A DNA stretch of 42,375 nucleotides from a virus, in IMG/VR virus record IMGVR_UViG_3300028589_000017, positions 1 to 42,375 of that record. The stretch is one strand, 5' to 3'. Position numbers and translations under genes: made by a program. Below are positions 1 through 8,800 of this stretch, piece by piece. Every line of letters begins with the position of its first letter. The stretch's first letter is position 1. The notes under the pieces are model-generated. The model searched no databases and had not been told where the DNA came from. It was given only the letters and a program-made list of their open reading frames with translations.

Positions 1-1
1 G

Positions 2-229
2 GAGTTGATAAAAAACCCAAGGCTGATTGCTGCCAAGCAGGAGATGTTTTGCACGGATGGCGAGCTTTTTGAATTCAGGTTGGTCCGGCTTACCCTGTTT
101 CCTCGCGTGACGATTCTGACGCGATGGGACATTAAGGCGCAAAGAGAAACGATGACTTGGCAGGTCGACGGCATCGATTACCAAGATAAGACAAGCGCTC
201 TGTCGCTTCTTCTTGATAGTGGTGGGTAG
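2..229 (+). CDS. Partial reading frame at the left edge; possible C-terminus of the lambda P-like gene
   Basis: The frame is open from base 2 to a TAG at 227-229 and gives about 75 residues, with a charged first third (EELIKNPRLIAAKQEMF-like) and a beta-rich remainder. No good start lies inside: TTG at 5 sits directly behind GGAG, and ATG at 44 directly behind AGGAG, both too close. It is in the same frame as the gene that runs off the right edge, so if the ends join it is the C-terminus of that replication protein (inference). Alternatively the join places AAGGAGG just before the TTG and it is a separate small gene. I recognise no domain. The following 100 bases to the next gene show no feature I can support. 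Confidence 0.5.
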   Translation, partial: ELIKNPRLIAAKQEMFCTDGELFEFRLVRLTLFPRVTILTRWDIKAQRETMTWQVDGIDYQDKTSALSLLLDSGG

Positions 230-329
230 AAGGTTCGCGCCGTAGATCCTGGCGCGATTTAACCAGCAACCGTATGCGATGCCACAGGGTAAGACCTGAA
301 GGCACCTTAAAAACGAAATGGGAGGCTTT

Positions 330-962
330 ATGCAAAACGATAAAATGCGGGAAGAATTTGAAATCTGGTTCTCTGAGCAGCTGAAGCGCGAGGGCGAAGT
401 TTTCCAGCCTTACACCTTCAGCACGCTGGAATTCTCAAAAGAGGTTTTTTGGATTGGCTGGAAAGCCTCCCGCGAATCGCTGGTGGGGGCTGAGAACGAG
501 GTGCTGCGCAAGAAACTCACAACCGTGCACTTCGTCTGCGATCGCCTGCCAGATCAGGACGGCTGCCGATTCATTGAGCTGGAGAACCCGCAAGGCGAAA
601 GCCTGGGTGATGAATCCGGAAAGTGGGAGATTCGTCCGGACGGACTGGCGCAGCTGGTGGTGGAGATTGCAAGCCCTGATGTGAAGCGCATGGCCGCACT
701 ACTGGAATGCGCGCAAGGCGTTCTCAAGCAGGCGATGCAGATAATCGAGAAAGACACCAAGGACGCCGACCGTTATCGGTGGCTACGCGATCAACCTTCC
801 TGCTACATGCATACTGAGGGCTGGCAAATCCGCAGGCATTGGAAGGACTTGTATAACGCTGGTCGCCCGCACGGAATGAACACGATGTGTGTCAGCGGCG
901 AATCACTTGATGCTGGAATTGATGCAGAGATGAGCAAGGAGAAAGGCCATGATCAGCCGTGA
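330..962 (+). CDS. Ead/Ea22-like accessory protein
   Basis: A 210-residue soluble protein. I chose ATG 330 because GGGAGG lies six bases upstream; an ATG at 318 has no such site. The N-terminus (MREEFEIWFSEQ and a WIGWKAS segment near residue 45) and the C-terminus (DADRYRWLRD near residue 150, then an LDAGIDAEMS ending) are the hallmarks of the lambda Ea22 / Ead family of variable phage accessory proteins. Its function is unknown. It heads a run of small plus-strand genes, and the next gene starts inside its last codons (ATG 949). The DADRYRWLR/LDAGID pair recurs in the minus-strand gene at 35664-36497, so this phage carries two relatives. Confidence 0.75.
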   Translation: MQNDKMREEFEIWFSEQLKREGEVFQPYTFSTLEFSKEVFWIGWKASRESLVGAENEVLRKKLTTVHFVCDRLPDQDGCRFIELENPQGESLGDESGKWEIRPDGLAQLVVEIASPDVKRMAALLECAQGVLKQAMQIIEKDTKDADRYRWLRDQPSCYMHTEGWQIRRHWKDLYNAGRPHGMNTMCVSGESLDAGIDAEMSKEKGHDQP

Positions 963-1092
963 AAACCTCGCCGCTCTGGCAGCTGCAGAACATCGTGAAA
1001 ACGTCAAAGCACTGAAAGCTTGGCTGGCAGTTATGACAGCAGCAACCTTCGCCGGCTGGCTGATTTGGGTAATAGCTGATTGCGCGAAGTAA
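949..1092 (+). CDS. Small single-span membrane protein (47 aa)
   Basis: ATG 949 overlaps the end of the preceding gene and is preceded by AAGGAGAAAGGCC, a good ribosome site. The protein has a charged amphipathic N-terminal half (residues 1-24) and one hydrophobic segment (about residues 25-43, with AWLAVMTAATFAGWLIWVIA). It is therefore predicted to sit in the inner membrane with the N-terminus inside. No family recognised. The stop codon TAA at 1090-1092 overlaps an ATG at 1092, a possible start of the next gene. Confidence 0.7.
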   Translation: MISRENLAALAAAEHRENVKALKAWLAVMTAATFAGWLIWVIADCAK

Positions 1093-1133
1093 TGACTTCG
1101 GCACATTTTCAACCAAGAAATTGGGATTTAGAG

Positions 1134-1733
1134 ATGAAAAATTGCGAGATTGATTGGGATTTGGCGCCTGAGTGGGCAATTGCACATGCGCTGTTTGCGT
1201 TCTGTAGCGAGATTTCCGAAGTGTGGGTTGGTGAGGATAAGTGGCAGCGCCTGACGCAGGACAAATCGTTTCCGTACGGTGGTGGTGGCGGTGATGCGCA
1301 CCACAATCCGACGCGCAAGCAGTTCAAGTACGAGACGCCACGGCCTAAGTGGGTTGAAGGTGAGCTGCCTCCAGTTGGGACGGTATGCGAGTTCGCAGGC
1401 GGTGAAGATGATCCGAATGATCCGTTCGATAAGGATCTCAAGGAAGGCGCGGTTGTCACGATAATCGCTCACTTCAGGAGTAGCAGCTACGATATCGCCG
1501 TATTCACATTTCGGTCGATGAATGCAAATCGTGGATCTTTCTCGGTAGAGCAGGGATTGCACGGCTGTTTCCGCCCGCGCCGCACGCCCGAGCAGATTGC
1601 GGCGGAAGAGCGGGAGAAGGCCATAGCTGAGATGTGTAACGATGCTGGGAAGCCAGATATGCCAGTGCGTAGCCGGGGACAGGCAGCCATGCTTTACGAC
1701 GCCGGATGGCGCAAGCAGGTGAGCCATGAATAA
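1134..1733 (+). CDS. Conserved phage protein of unknown function
   Basis: About 199 residues from ATG 1134, which has GGGA some six bases upstream. An ATG at 1092, overlapping the previous stop as TAATG, would add 14 residues, and I cannot exclude it. The middle holds a GGGGGDAHHNP segment (about residues 50-60), then a PPVGTVCEF segment typical of phage accessory proteins with a small beta-barrel-like domain, and a C-terminal FRPRRTPEQIAAEEREKAI segment seen in many Pseudomonas and Burkholderia phage hypotheticals. Its role is unknown. The next gene starts at 1726, inside its end, so the two are probably translated together. Confidence 0.7.
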   Translation: MKNCEIDWDLAPEWAIAHALFAFCSEISEVWVGEDKWQRLTQDKSFPYGGGGGDAHHNPTRKQFKYETPRPKWVEGELPPVGTVCEFAGGEDDPNDPFDKDLKEGAVVTIIAHFRSSSYDIAVFTFRSMNANRGSFSVEQGLHGCFRPRRTPEQIAAEEREKAIAEMCNDAGKPDMPVRSRGQAAMLYDAGWRKQVSHE

Positions 1734-1878
1734 GTTGCCGGTGCTGATGGCGCTTCGGCTTTTGGATCTATGGGTGGGTCACGGACGCCGGTTCAGCGCA
1801 AAGCAGGCGATCATGTTCAAGTGCCGAGGCCTTGTTGAGCATGACCGGTTTCTTACCGGAAGGAAGGTAGGTCGATGA
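1726..1878 (+). CDS. Small basic hypothetical protein (50 aa)
   Basis: The ATG lies in the last codons of the gene before it, and the TGA overlaps the ATG of the next gene (ATGA at 1875-1878). That tight packing is the main reason to call it real. A GCAGGTGAGCC stretch upstream gives a partial ribosome site. The protein is rich in Arg and Lys (MNKLPVLMALRLLDLWVG start, GRKVGR end) with no recognised domain. Confidence 0.55.
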   Translation: MNKLPVLMALRLLDLWVGHGRRFSAKQAIMFKCRGLVEHDRFLTGRKVGR

Positions 1879-2333
1879 GCAAGCGCAAGCCGTGTAACCG
1901 TAGAACTCAGGTCAACCGTTCGCTGTGCGCCATCCTTCGCCTTGAGAGCGTCGCGGTGGTGTGCGTCGAGACGACTGAGCGGCAAGGGCTGATCAACTGG
2001 AAGAACTGCAAGAGCATCAAGCCCTCACCGACGATAGCCAATGCGGTGTGTGACATTGCGCACCGCTGGACGATTCTCGTTGGCGTGATGTGTGAGGCGC
2101 CGGACGGGTCGCAGTACCTGCGCAGTGAGGAGGCGTCACCGCAAGGCATGTACCTGGCCGCGCACCTGAGCGATGTGATTGCAAAGGTGCACGACGACTT
2201 CCGCGCCACGGCAAATCCGAATCATGTGGTGTCGAGCGGCTGGCTGGCGATTCCTTACGAAGCCGAGGTGACCGAGGCGCAGGCGGCGAAGGTGTTCGCT
2301 GCTGTCGGTGGCTGGTGCAAGGAGGCGGCATGA
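1875..2333 (+). CDS. Conserved hypothetical phage protein (152 aa)
   Basis: The start is fixed by the ATGA overlap with the previous gene and by GGAAGGAAGGTAGG just upstream. The N-terminal 20 residues are very basic (SKRKPCNRRTQVNR). The rest is a mixed alpha/beta protein with several Cys residues (positions 7, 18, 30, 45, 59, 73) in no recognisable zinc pattern. I do not recognise the family. It ends in a TGA that overlaps the next start, so it is coupled to the helix-turn-helix gene that follows. Confidence 0.65.
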   Translation: MSKRKPCNRRTQVNRSLCAILRLESVAVVCVETTERQGLINWKNCKSIKPSPTIANAVCDIAHRWTILVGVMCEAPDGSQYLRSEEASPQGMYLAAHLSDVIAKVHDDFRATANPNHVVSSGWLAIPYEAEVTEAQAAKVFAAVGGWCKEAA

Positions 2334-2638
2334 CCCAGTACATCGAGTTCACGCCCGAGCAGCTGAAGGCGCTGGGTGACATGTACGTGGCCGGGCAGTC
2401 AACGTACAAGCTCGGTAAGAGGTACGGCATCAGCGCGACGACGGTGATGCGCAGGCTCGCGGCGATGGGCATTCAGTTGCGGCCACTGAGAGCGAACCGG
2501 ACCGCCACGGATGAAGTGGTAAGCAAGGCCGAGCAAATGCGCGCAGAAGGCAAGCAGTGGCGCGTGATCGAGAAGGCTACAGGCGTGAAAAGGCTGACAA
2601 TTATGGGAGCGATACGAAGGCGTGATGGTGGGAAATGA
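2330..2638 (+). CDS. Small DNA-binding protein with repeated helix-turn-helix segments
   Basis: A 102-residue protein. The start ATG 2330 has a near-perfect AAGGAGG seven bases upstream and overlaps the previous stop (GCATGA). Residues about 20-45 (YVAGQSTYKLGKRYGISATTVMRRLAAMG) read as a resolvase/Mor-like helix-turn-helix of the homeodomain-like kind. A second, similar segment sits near residues 75-95 (WRVIEKATGVKRLTIMGAI). Such proteins bind DNA as small regulators or recombination accessory factors. It is the last plus-strand gene before the terminator, and target and role are unknown. Confidence 0.7.
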   Translation: MTQYIEFTPEQLKALGDMYVAGQSTYKLGKRYGISATTVMRRLAAMGIQLRPLRANRTATDEVVSKAEQMRAEGKQWRVIEKATGVKRLTIMGAIRRRDGGK

Positions 2639-2640
2639 AG

Positions 2641-2670
2641 AAGGCCGGCATTGCGCCGGCCTTTGTTTTT
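2641..2670 (+). terminator. Rho-independent terminator ending the plus-strand operon
   Basis: A perfect 9-bp stem, AAGGCCGGC (2641-2649) with GCCGGCCTT (2655-2663) and a five-base loop, is followed by TGTTTTT. It lies in the gap between convergent genes. The T-rich tract is on the plus-strand side; the minus strand has only a broken T tract, so it serves mainly the rightward transcript and perhaps partly the late operon. Confidence 0.85.
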
Positions 2671-2672
2671 CT

Positions 2673-3584
2673 TCAGCGAACGCGGCGCGCGCGGATTGAT
2701 CCATTGCAAGTCATCGTGCTGACTGCAAACGTCGCTGATCCGACAAGATACGCCGTTGCGGGCGCAGCGAGGCTGAAGCGAACGGTTGGCGTTGACAGGT
2801 TGTTGGTTGATCCCGTGGTGAACGGCAGCGTCAGAGCCTGAGTTGTGCCGACCGGGCCAAGCGTGGCCGATGCTGTGCCGATGCCAGCGATCAGCTGCTG
2901 AACGGTTGTGGTTCCACCAGCAACGAACTGGATGGCGCCTGAAACATCCCAGTCACCGGCAGTCAGCGCAACGCTGGTGCAGTTACCACCTACCGCAGTG
3001 GTGAGCGCGGTCGCGCTAGTCGAGTTATTGAGGTATTCGCCAAAGCTGCCGGCGGCCACGTTGTTGTTTGTCGTGGTGCCAACGATGCCGGAAGTTTGTG
3101 ATGGGACAAGGCCGCCCGAGAAGGTAGCGCCCACAAAGGTCGCTGTGCCGCTGAAGCTTGGCGAAGTGGCGAAGACAAGAAGGCCAGATCCAGTTTCATC
3201 AGAAACGACGCCAGCAACCTGAGCTGAAGTGGTTGCAGCGAACTGCGCAAGCGTGCCCGTGGTTGCCGCAGAGTTTGCGTAGCACGTTATTCCGGTGCCC
3301 GTCGTGTACTGCAATGCGCTGGTCGACGTGCTGCAGCTTGGCATCGGAAACGCCACTGGAGCGGCTGGTGATGCCGTGAAATTCGCAAGCACGGTGTTTG
3401 CGGCCTGTGATGCCAGTGCGGCAGGGCTTCCCCAGGCAGGCGCAGAAGATGCCCCGGTCGACACAATGGCTTGGCCGGCGGTTGAGCCTGCCGGGCTGAG
3501 CAGCTGAATCGGCGTGGTCGTCGCCGCAACAGCAAGAGCTGGAATCATCGTCAGCACTGCAATAACTCGGTTGAGCGTTTTCAT
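2673..3584 (-). CDS. Secreted or signal-peptide-bearing tail fibre-like protein
   Basis: A 303-residue protein rich in Ala, Thr, Ser and Gly, the last gene of the late operon. Residues 1-20 (MKTLNRVIAVLTMIPALAVA) form a textbook signal peptide with a cut after AVA. The body carries the segment DETGSGLLVFATSPSFSG (about residues 130-147), common in phage tail-fibre and structural proteins, and low-complexity beta-rich repeats such as TGTGITCYANSA. It starts in an ATGA overlap with the small coiled-coil gene upstream. A virion fibre part should not need a Sec signal, so it is either a fibre accessory that acts in the periplasm or the N-terminus is a hydrophobic anchor. The fibre likeness is seen; function is inferred. 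Confidence 0.6.
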   Translation of the reverse strand: MKTLNRVIAVLTMIPALAVAATTTPIQLLSPAGSTAGQAIVSTGASSAPAWGSPAALASQAANTVLANFTASPAAPVAFPMPSCSTSTSALQYTTGTGITCYANSAATTGTLAQFAATTSAQVAGVVSDETGSGLLVFATSPSFSGTATFVGATFSGGLVPSQTSGIVGTTTNNNVAAGSFGEYLNNSTSATALTTAVGGNCTSVALTAGDWDVSGAIQFVAGGTTTVQQLIAGIGTASATLGPVGTTQALTLPFTTGSTNNLSTPTVRFSLAAPATAYLVGSATFAVSTMTCNGSIRARRVR

Positions 3585-3769
3585 TTGTCACCCACTGTAT
3601 TCGTGGCTTTCGCCTGGTTGATTTTCTCTGTTACGGCGCGCAACTCATTGGAGACGGCTTGTTCCTGAAGCGCATTGAGCTCTCTCTGCTGCTTTAGGTA
3701 GGCCAGCTGCAAGGCGTGGAATTGAGCTTGAAGCTCAAGATGCTCGGTAAGCGTTACAACGTTTTCCAT
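3581..3769 (-). CDS. Small coiled-coil protein between tail fibre genes (62 aa)
   Basis: I chose the ATG at 3769 because AGGA stands about eight bases before it; an upstream in-frame start at 3817 lies within the preceding gene. The protein is almost entirely helical and rich in Gln, Leu and Glu (HLELQAQFHALQLAYLKQQ), so it probably forms a coiled coil. It overlaps the next start by ATGA. A tail-fibre assembly or trimerisation helper is possible from its place alone; no family recognised. Confidence 0.65.
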   Translation of the reverse strand: MENVVTLTEHLELQAQFHALQLAYLKQQRELNALQEQAVSNELRAVTEKINQAKATNTVGDK

Positions 3770-3782
3770 TGATTGGTTCCTA

Positions 3783-5831
3783 TCAGTCAAAGAATGGGAT
3801 TTTTCGAGCTGTGCCATTGATCCACATCGTCATGTAGCCGGACGGCGTTGCAGGAAGCGCAGACGCAGCGCCAGCAAGTGCGGCCGAGCTGGTTGTATGC
3901 CCGGCCACACCAATTCCCGCCGCTGTCATGATGATCGCTCCAGCGCCCAGTGTATTGTCGAACTTCACACCTTGAGAGCCTGCAATACCGTTCATGTTGA
4001 TCTGCTTGTTCGGCGTGATCGCAATCGGGATGTTGTAGTTCGCTTCAACGTTCAAACCGATTGACGATGGTGTCGACGCGGCCAAGTGGATGGCAAAGTT
4101 CGAAGAAGCGCCAGCGATTTGAATGCCAGAGCCATGGCTTGAAAGGATTTGCAGCCCTACGCCGAGGGTGTCGTGCAGTGCATTGCCAAGCACCCTGAAG
4201 GCGTAGCGCCAATGGCCGGATCCGTAGCTGCCATTGCCACGAGTGTTGTTCGCCGCGTACACCGAAAATGCCTCAGTCGATTCGCCGCCGCCCCATGCAA
4301 TGCACTCACAACCGATCTTTTTCAGCGAGTCGCTGAATGCGAATTTGTTGACAACGTCAATTTCTCGCCCGGCCATGGCATGGTTGACGCTGGTGCCGCT
4401 ACCGTCCGGTTGAACGTTCTTGACCTCATCAACGCCGGCCCAGATCACCGCCGCGCCATTGCCAGCCGATGAGATCTGGCTGTACATGCCGACATGTTCC
4501 ATCGCTGCCGTTGAGCGAGATTCCAAGATTGCGAAGTAACCGAACTCATGGTGGTTGACGCCAGCGCCGATTGTGGATCGGATAATGTGGCCGCCGTTCT
4601 GCATGGATGGCGTACCTACAGAATCAACTGTGCGCTGGATTCTGTCGGTGTCGTACGGCGTATCCGCAGCGCTCAATGTGTCCCAAAGCGTGTGCGAATT
4701 GACGATGGCCACCGATCCGCCAAGCTTGTATTGGTGGCCGGCAGGAAGATCAATCGGTCCCGGGAAGTTAGTGGTTGCCGCAACCAGCGACGGAAGATCC
4801 TCGGTCACTCCATCGCCAATCATGCCGACATCCATGCCGGTGAAAAGGTCTTGGTTTTTACCGTGCTGCGAGCGAAGAACGCCACCTGCAACCGGCGAGA
4901 AAACCGCGACCGCGTTGTCATCGATCGTTGCGTAAGCCGGCGTAATCACCGACAGCGTGGTGCCGATGTAGCCCCAGATCTTTGTTACGCCAATTGGGAT
5001 CGGCGATGTGAAATGCAAAGTTGTGCCTGTAATAAACCACTCGGCGAAGTCCTGGCTTGAGGCGTCGAAATTCACTTGGATATTTGCCGCAACGCCAGGG
5101 TCTCGCGGGATGGTCACCTGCGTGTCACCAGCATTGAAATCAACGCCTATAAGCAAGCTGTAGGGGATCATGTCTCCGGCACCGATTGAAGCCGGCAGCG
5201 GAACCATCGTTGGATTTCCGATAGGGTCAAACCCAAGGATTCGGCTTGACCGAGCAACTGAATTCGGCATTTCAGTCAGGCTTTCACCAAGCGGTGCGCG
5301 GACAGTCCTTGCGATTTGATTGTTGATGGTGGTGTCGACATAGATTTTGTTGGCTGCGTCAGTTGGATCAATAGGATTGCCGAGGTTGATTGCGCGGAAG
5401 CCAAGGAAATTCCAGATGTTGCGGACTGTATCCAGCTGAAGGCTGTTCGCCAGGCCGGTCAGCGCCTGCTGGATAAGCATTGTGAGGCGATCAAAAACAT
5501 CCTCATGCACTTCGGGAAAGAATCGGCCCTGATTGACGATGTCCGTAAGCTGTTCGGCAATCATGATCCGCGCGACTTTCAGCTGCTTGCCTGAGGCGAC
5601 AGGTATTGTCGTGGTGATCTTTCCGGGCGCCGTGCCGAATTGCTCAGGAAGGCCGGCGCCCGACAGGGTGAAGTCAGTGCCTAGAGCAAGTGGTGTGTTT
5701 GTTTGCAGAACTGGGTCGATCAGATATGCGGAAATGTCCGAGTTCTCAAAGAACCGGAAAGGCAGATCCCATACGGTGGTTACACCGTTCCCGTAAAACG
5801 TTTCGACGTTGGTCTGGCTACTTACCGTCAT
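3783..5831 (-). CDS. Tail fibre / tailspike protein
   Basis: A 682-residue receptor-binding protein. Residues 1 to about 150 are the T7 gp17-type N-terminal particle-attachment domain found in many podovirus fibres. It begins MTVSSQTNVETFYGNG, with WDLPFRFFENSDI near residue 20 and the signature NQGRFFPEVHEDVFDRLTML near residue 115, followed by an Ala/Asn helix. A segment IGDGVTEDLPSLVAA near residue 337 resembles the start of the beta-helix in tailspikes. The extreme C-terminus (SGYMTMWINGTARKIPFFD) is a short conserved tip motif seen in phage fibres. It binds the host surface, and the receptor cannot be read from sequence. It follows the ejection proteins in the late operon, as in T7. Confidence 0.9.
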   Translation of the reverse strand: MTVSSQTNVETFYGNGVTTVWDLPFRFFENSDISAYLIDPVLQTNTPLALGTDFTLSGAGLPEQFGTAPGKITTTIPVASGKQLKVARIMIAEQLTDIVNQGRFFPEVHEDVFDRLTMLIQQALTGLANSLQLDTVRNIWNFLGFRAINLGNPIDPTDAANKIYVDTTINNQIARTVRAPLGESLTEMPNSVARSSRILGFDPIGNPTMVPLPASIGAGDMIPYSLLIGVDFNAGDTQVTIPRDPGVAANIQVNFDASSQDFAEWFITGTTLHFTSPIPIGVTKIWGYIGTTLSVITPAYATIDDNAVAVFSPVAGGVLRSQHGKNQDLFTGMDVGMIGDGVTEDLPSLVAATTNFPGPIDLPAGHQYKLGGSVAIVNSHTLWDTLSAADTPYDTDRIQRTVDSVGTPSMQNGGHIIRSTIGAGVNHHEFGYFAILESRSTAAMEHVGMYSQISSAGNGAAVIWAGVDEVKNVQPDGSGTSVNHAMAGREIDVVNKFAFSDSLKKIGCECIAWGGGESTEAFSVYAANNTRGNGSYGSGHWRYAFRVLGNALHDTLGVGLQILSSHGSGIQIAGASSNFAIHLAASTPSSIGLNVEANYNIPIAITPNKQINMNGIAGSQGVKFDNTLGAGAIIMTAAGIGVAGHTTSSAALAGAASALPATPSGYMTMWINGTARKIPFFD

Positions 5832-5843
5832 GGGTATGGCTCC

Positions 5844-8800
5844 TTAATCTTTCTTTGGTGGTGGGCCGAACAGAACCGATTTTGCGATGGTGTAGGCGTC
5901 GCCGTCTAACTCGCCTTCATCGACCTTGAAGAATGTTCGTGTTGCTCGGTTTATCTGTGAGGATGGAAGCCCGAGAAGCATACCTGTTGCGGTCGTCATG
6001 TTGGTCACCAGAGCCTCGGACTTGCTCGAGTTTGTGGCCTTGACGAGCGCGTCGATGCCGCCGCCGATTGGTGAGGCTCCGCCATATCCGAAGTCGCTGA
6101 AGAAACCCTGTGCTGCATCCCGCGCCAGCGGTACGCCGTTAGTTACGCTGAGCAACGTCTGAATCGCGATGTATTCCGGCCATGTGTCGCCCATCTTGTC
6201 CTTCTTGCGATCGTCATCATCGCCTTCTGGCAAAGCCCCTTTGATCGCGCCGGCCAGTATTGCCGGGACGATGTTCAGGTAAACAAAACGCTCAAGCGCC
6301 ACCAGCGTCTGCTGCGCACTCTTATCGCGGATGGCCTGCGCGCCGCTGCGGGCGATGTCCACGTTGCGGTTCCACAGTAATGATGCGTAGCCGTAAACCA
6401 GCAAGAAGAACTTGGCCAGTTCGTTCTGCTGGATCGGAGCCAAGTCCTTTGCCCCGCCAGCCATCTGAGTCAGGCGTACAGCGCGATCGGCAGCATCAAT
6501 CGCATCCTTGCCGCCGTTGCCGGACGTAACGCCACCTTCAGCCTCGTAGGCAGCCATCCAAACCGGTGTGTCGACGACGCTCTGCATCATGGTCATGGGC
6601 ACGAATGCCCAGCGTTTGATCGCATCGTGCCCATTTTTCACTGAATTAAGCGCGGTGCCGATCCTTCCTTCGCCAACGCGGATGATGCGGTTGGTGGCCT
6701 GGCGAATCGACGGGTCAAGGTTGATTGCCCGGTTCCGCATTTCTCCGGAAAGGTCCATCACCTCGGCGCGGGTCTTGATCGGGTTCATTGAGAACTTGGC
6801 AATGGCTCGCATGTAGTGCTTGCGCTGGCCTTTCTGCGCGAAGTACTCCAGCGCCTGCGACGCGCCGCCGATCTGGTTGAACATCGTGGTCACGCTGTAG
6901 CCCATCCAGGCGATCGAGGCGTTACCGCGCAGAGCTGACATGGTGCGGCGGAAGATCCCGGCGCCGAGTGCGCTGCCAGGCGACAGGTCGTTGGTGATGC
7001 CGTCGAGGATGTTGACGAACTGCTGCGCCTGGAATCGGCCCATGCGTTCGTTCATCACCTGCCGAACGGTTGGCGCAGTGATCAGTTTGCGGGCATCGGC
7101 GATGGCCACGCGGTGCGTAAGGTCGTGGATGACGCCGCTGAGGTGGTTGGCGATCACTGTCACGTCCAGCACCACCGGTGCCGAGAATCCATCGACCCTA
7201 GCTTTGGTGTGGCCGCGCGGCGTGGTTGCCCGTGCGCCGCCCTGCTCATTCAGCGGTGACAACTCGCCAAGGTTGGCTTGCACTTGAGAGTATTCAGGCG
7301 ACAGGAAGTCGTAGACCAGCGGCCAATAACCACCTTGCACGACGCCGAACGGGGTGTTGATCGGGATGCCTTCGACCTTTTCGGGCGCGATGCCGTTGAC
7401 CTGCTTTTCCAGCGCGACGATATCAGGCCACAAGGAATTGACGATCTCCCACAGGTCATTGACATAGCGCCAGTCGGATTCGGTCATGTGGCTCAGGATC
7501 TCGGCGTGGGCTGCGTCGGTCCAGCCGTTGCCGTCCAGCATCTTTTTCAAGTTGCCGGCGTTTCCGCTGTTCAGCGCCACAGCCAGGATGCCGTTGTAGT
7601 CCAGCGACTTGCCGAGGTTTTCGATCTTAACCTTCTGGCCGGCTCGCCCCCCGGCATCGGCGAACCATTTGTCCGTTGCGTTCATGATCTTCTCAGTGAT
7701 CGCCCGGTTCAGGTCGTCTCGGCGCGCCTGTGCGTCTGCGAGTGGCTGCCACCAGATTTGCGACCACGGCCCATTCGGGTCACCACCGTCGGCCTGCTCG
7801 ATGATCTGCTCGAGCTTCATCAGCGAGCTGTTCGCTTCAGACAGCCAGTCACCCATTGCCTCTGGCAGTGTGCGGCTGGAATCGTTGAGTGGCAGCGGCT
7901 TGCCCTTGTTCAGGTTCTGCACCATGGCGCCGATCAGCAGGTCTTGCGCCTCTTTCTGATCCTTGACGCGTGCGTTCGCCTGCAATTTGCCCTTGAGGCT
8001 GGCCAGGTGGTTCAGGTGAGCAACGAACTCGTCCAGTTCCTGCAACTGCGACAGGCTCAGCTCCTTGTAATTGGTCTTGCCCATGGTGTTCAGCACGAAC
8101 TCTGGCACGTATGGATCGTTTCCGGCCGCGACCTGATCGTTGTACCACTGGCCGAAAGACTTCGCTTTGTCCAGCTGGCGCAGGCTCACGGTGCGGAATT
8201 CGTATTGCTCCATCACCGCGTCGATCTGGTCCAGATAGTCGCCACCGGCCTTGCCGATCCGCTGACGCTTGCTGGTCTTGTTGTAGCCGTTCAGTCGATC
8301 GGTGATGGTTTCGACTTGTGCCTTGGCTTTCACCGCCTCGCGGTACAGGTAGAAGTTCAGCAACTGGCGCTGTTTCGCCTCGTACGCCGTCTCTAGATCG
8401 CCTTTTGTGAATGCGTCGAACGATTCCCGGGATGCTTTCGCCTCGGCGCGCTGGTATTCAATCGGCTGGATGTCACGCACCTTGCGTTCGCTCATCACCC
8501 GGGCGGCCGCTTCCTTCAGGATCTGCTGGCTGGTGATGTTCTTTCGGTTGCCGACCTGTGCCAGTCGGCGCAGCTCCTTACCAAGCACCTCGGCGCGGCG
8601 CTCGTTGTGCACGGCGGCCATGGCACGCTCTGCCGCTTCACCGGTCTGACGCGGCCCATGGCGTTCTTCCATGCGGCGCAGCGCCTCCTGTTCTACCAGC
8701 TCCTTGCGTGACGGCGCGCCCATGATCGCCTTGATCATTTCGTCGCCGGATTCGAAGCCGAGGATATTGGCGGCCATGTCCAGCGGCAAACCTGCGCGGC

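Noticed and set aside
1128-1727. Minus-strand frame of 199 codons
   Set aside because: It is antisense to the plus-strand gene at 1134-1733, which has recognisable phage-protein phrases; the reverse frame has none.
7278-8396. Long plus-strand frame of 372 codons
   Set aside because: It lies wholly antisense to the giant ejection protein, has no good ribosome site, and its composition is that of a reversed shadow of that gene.
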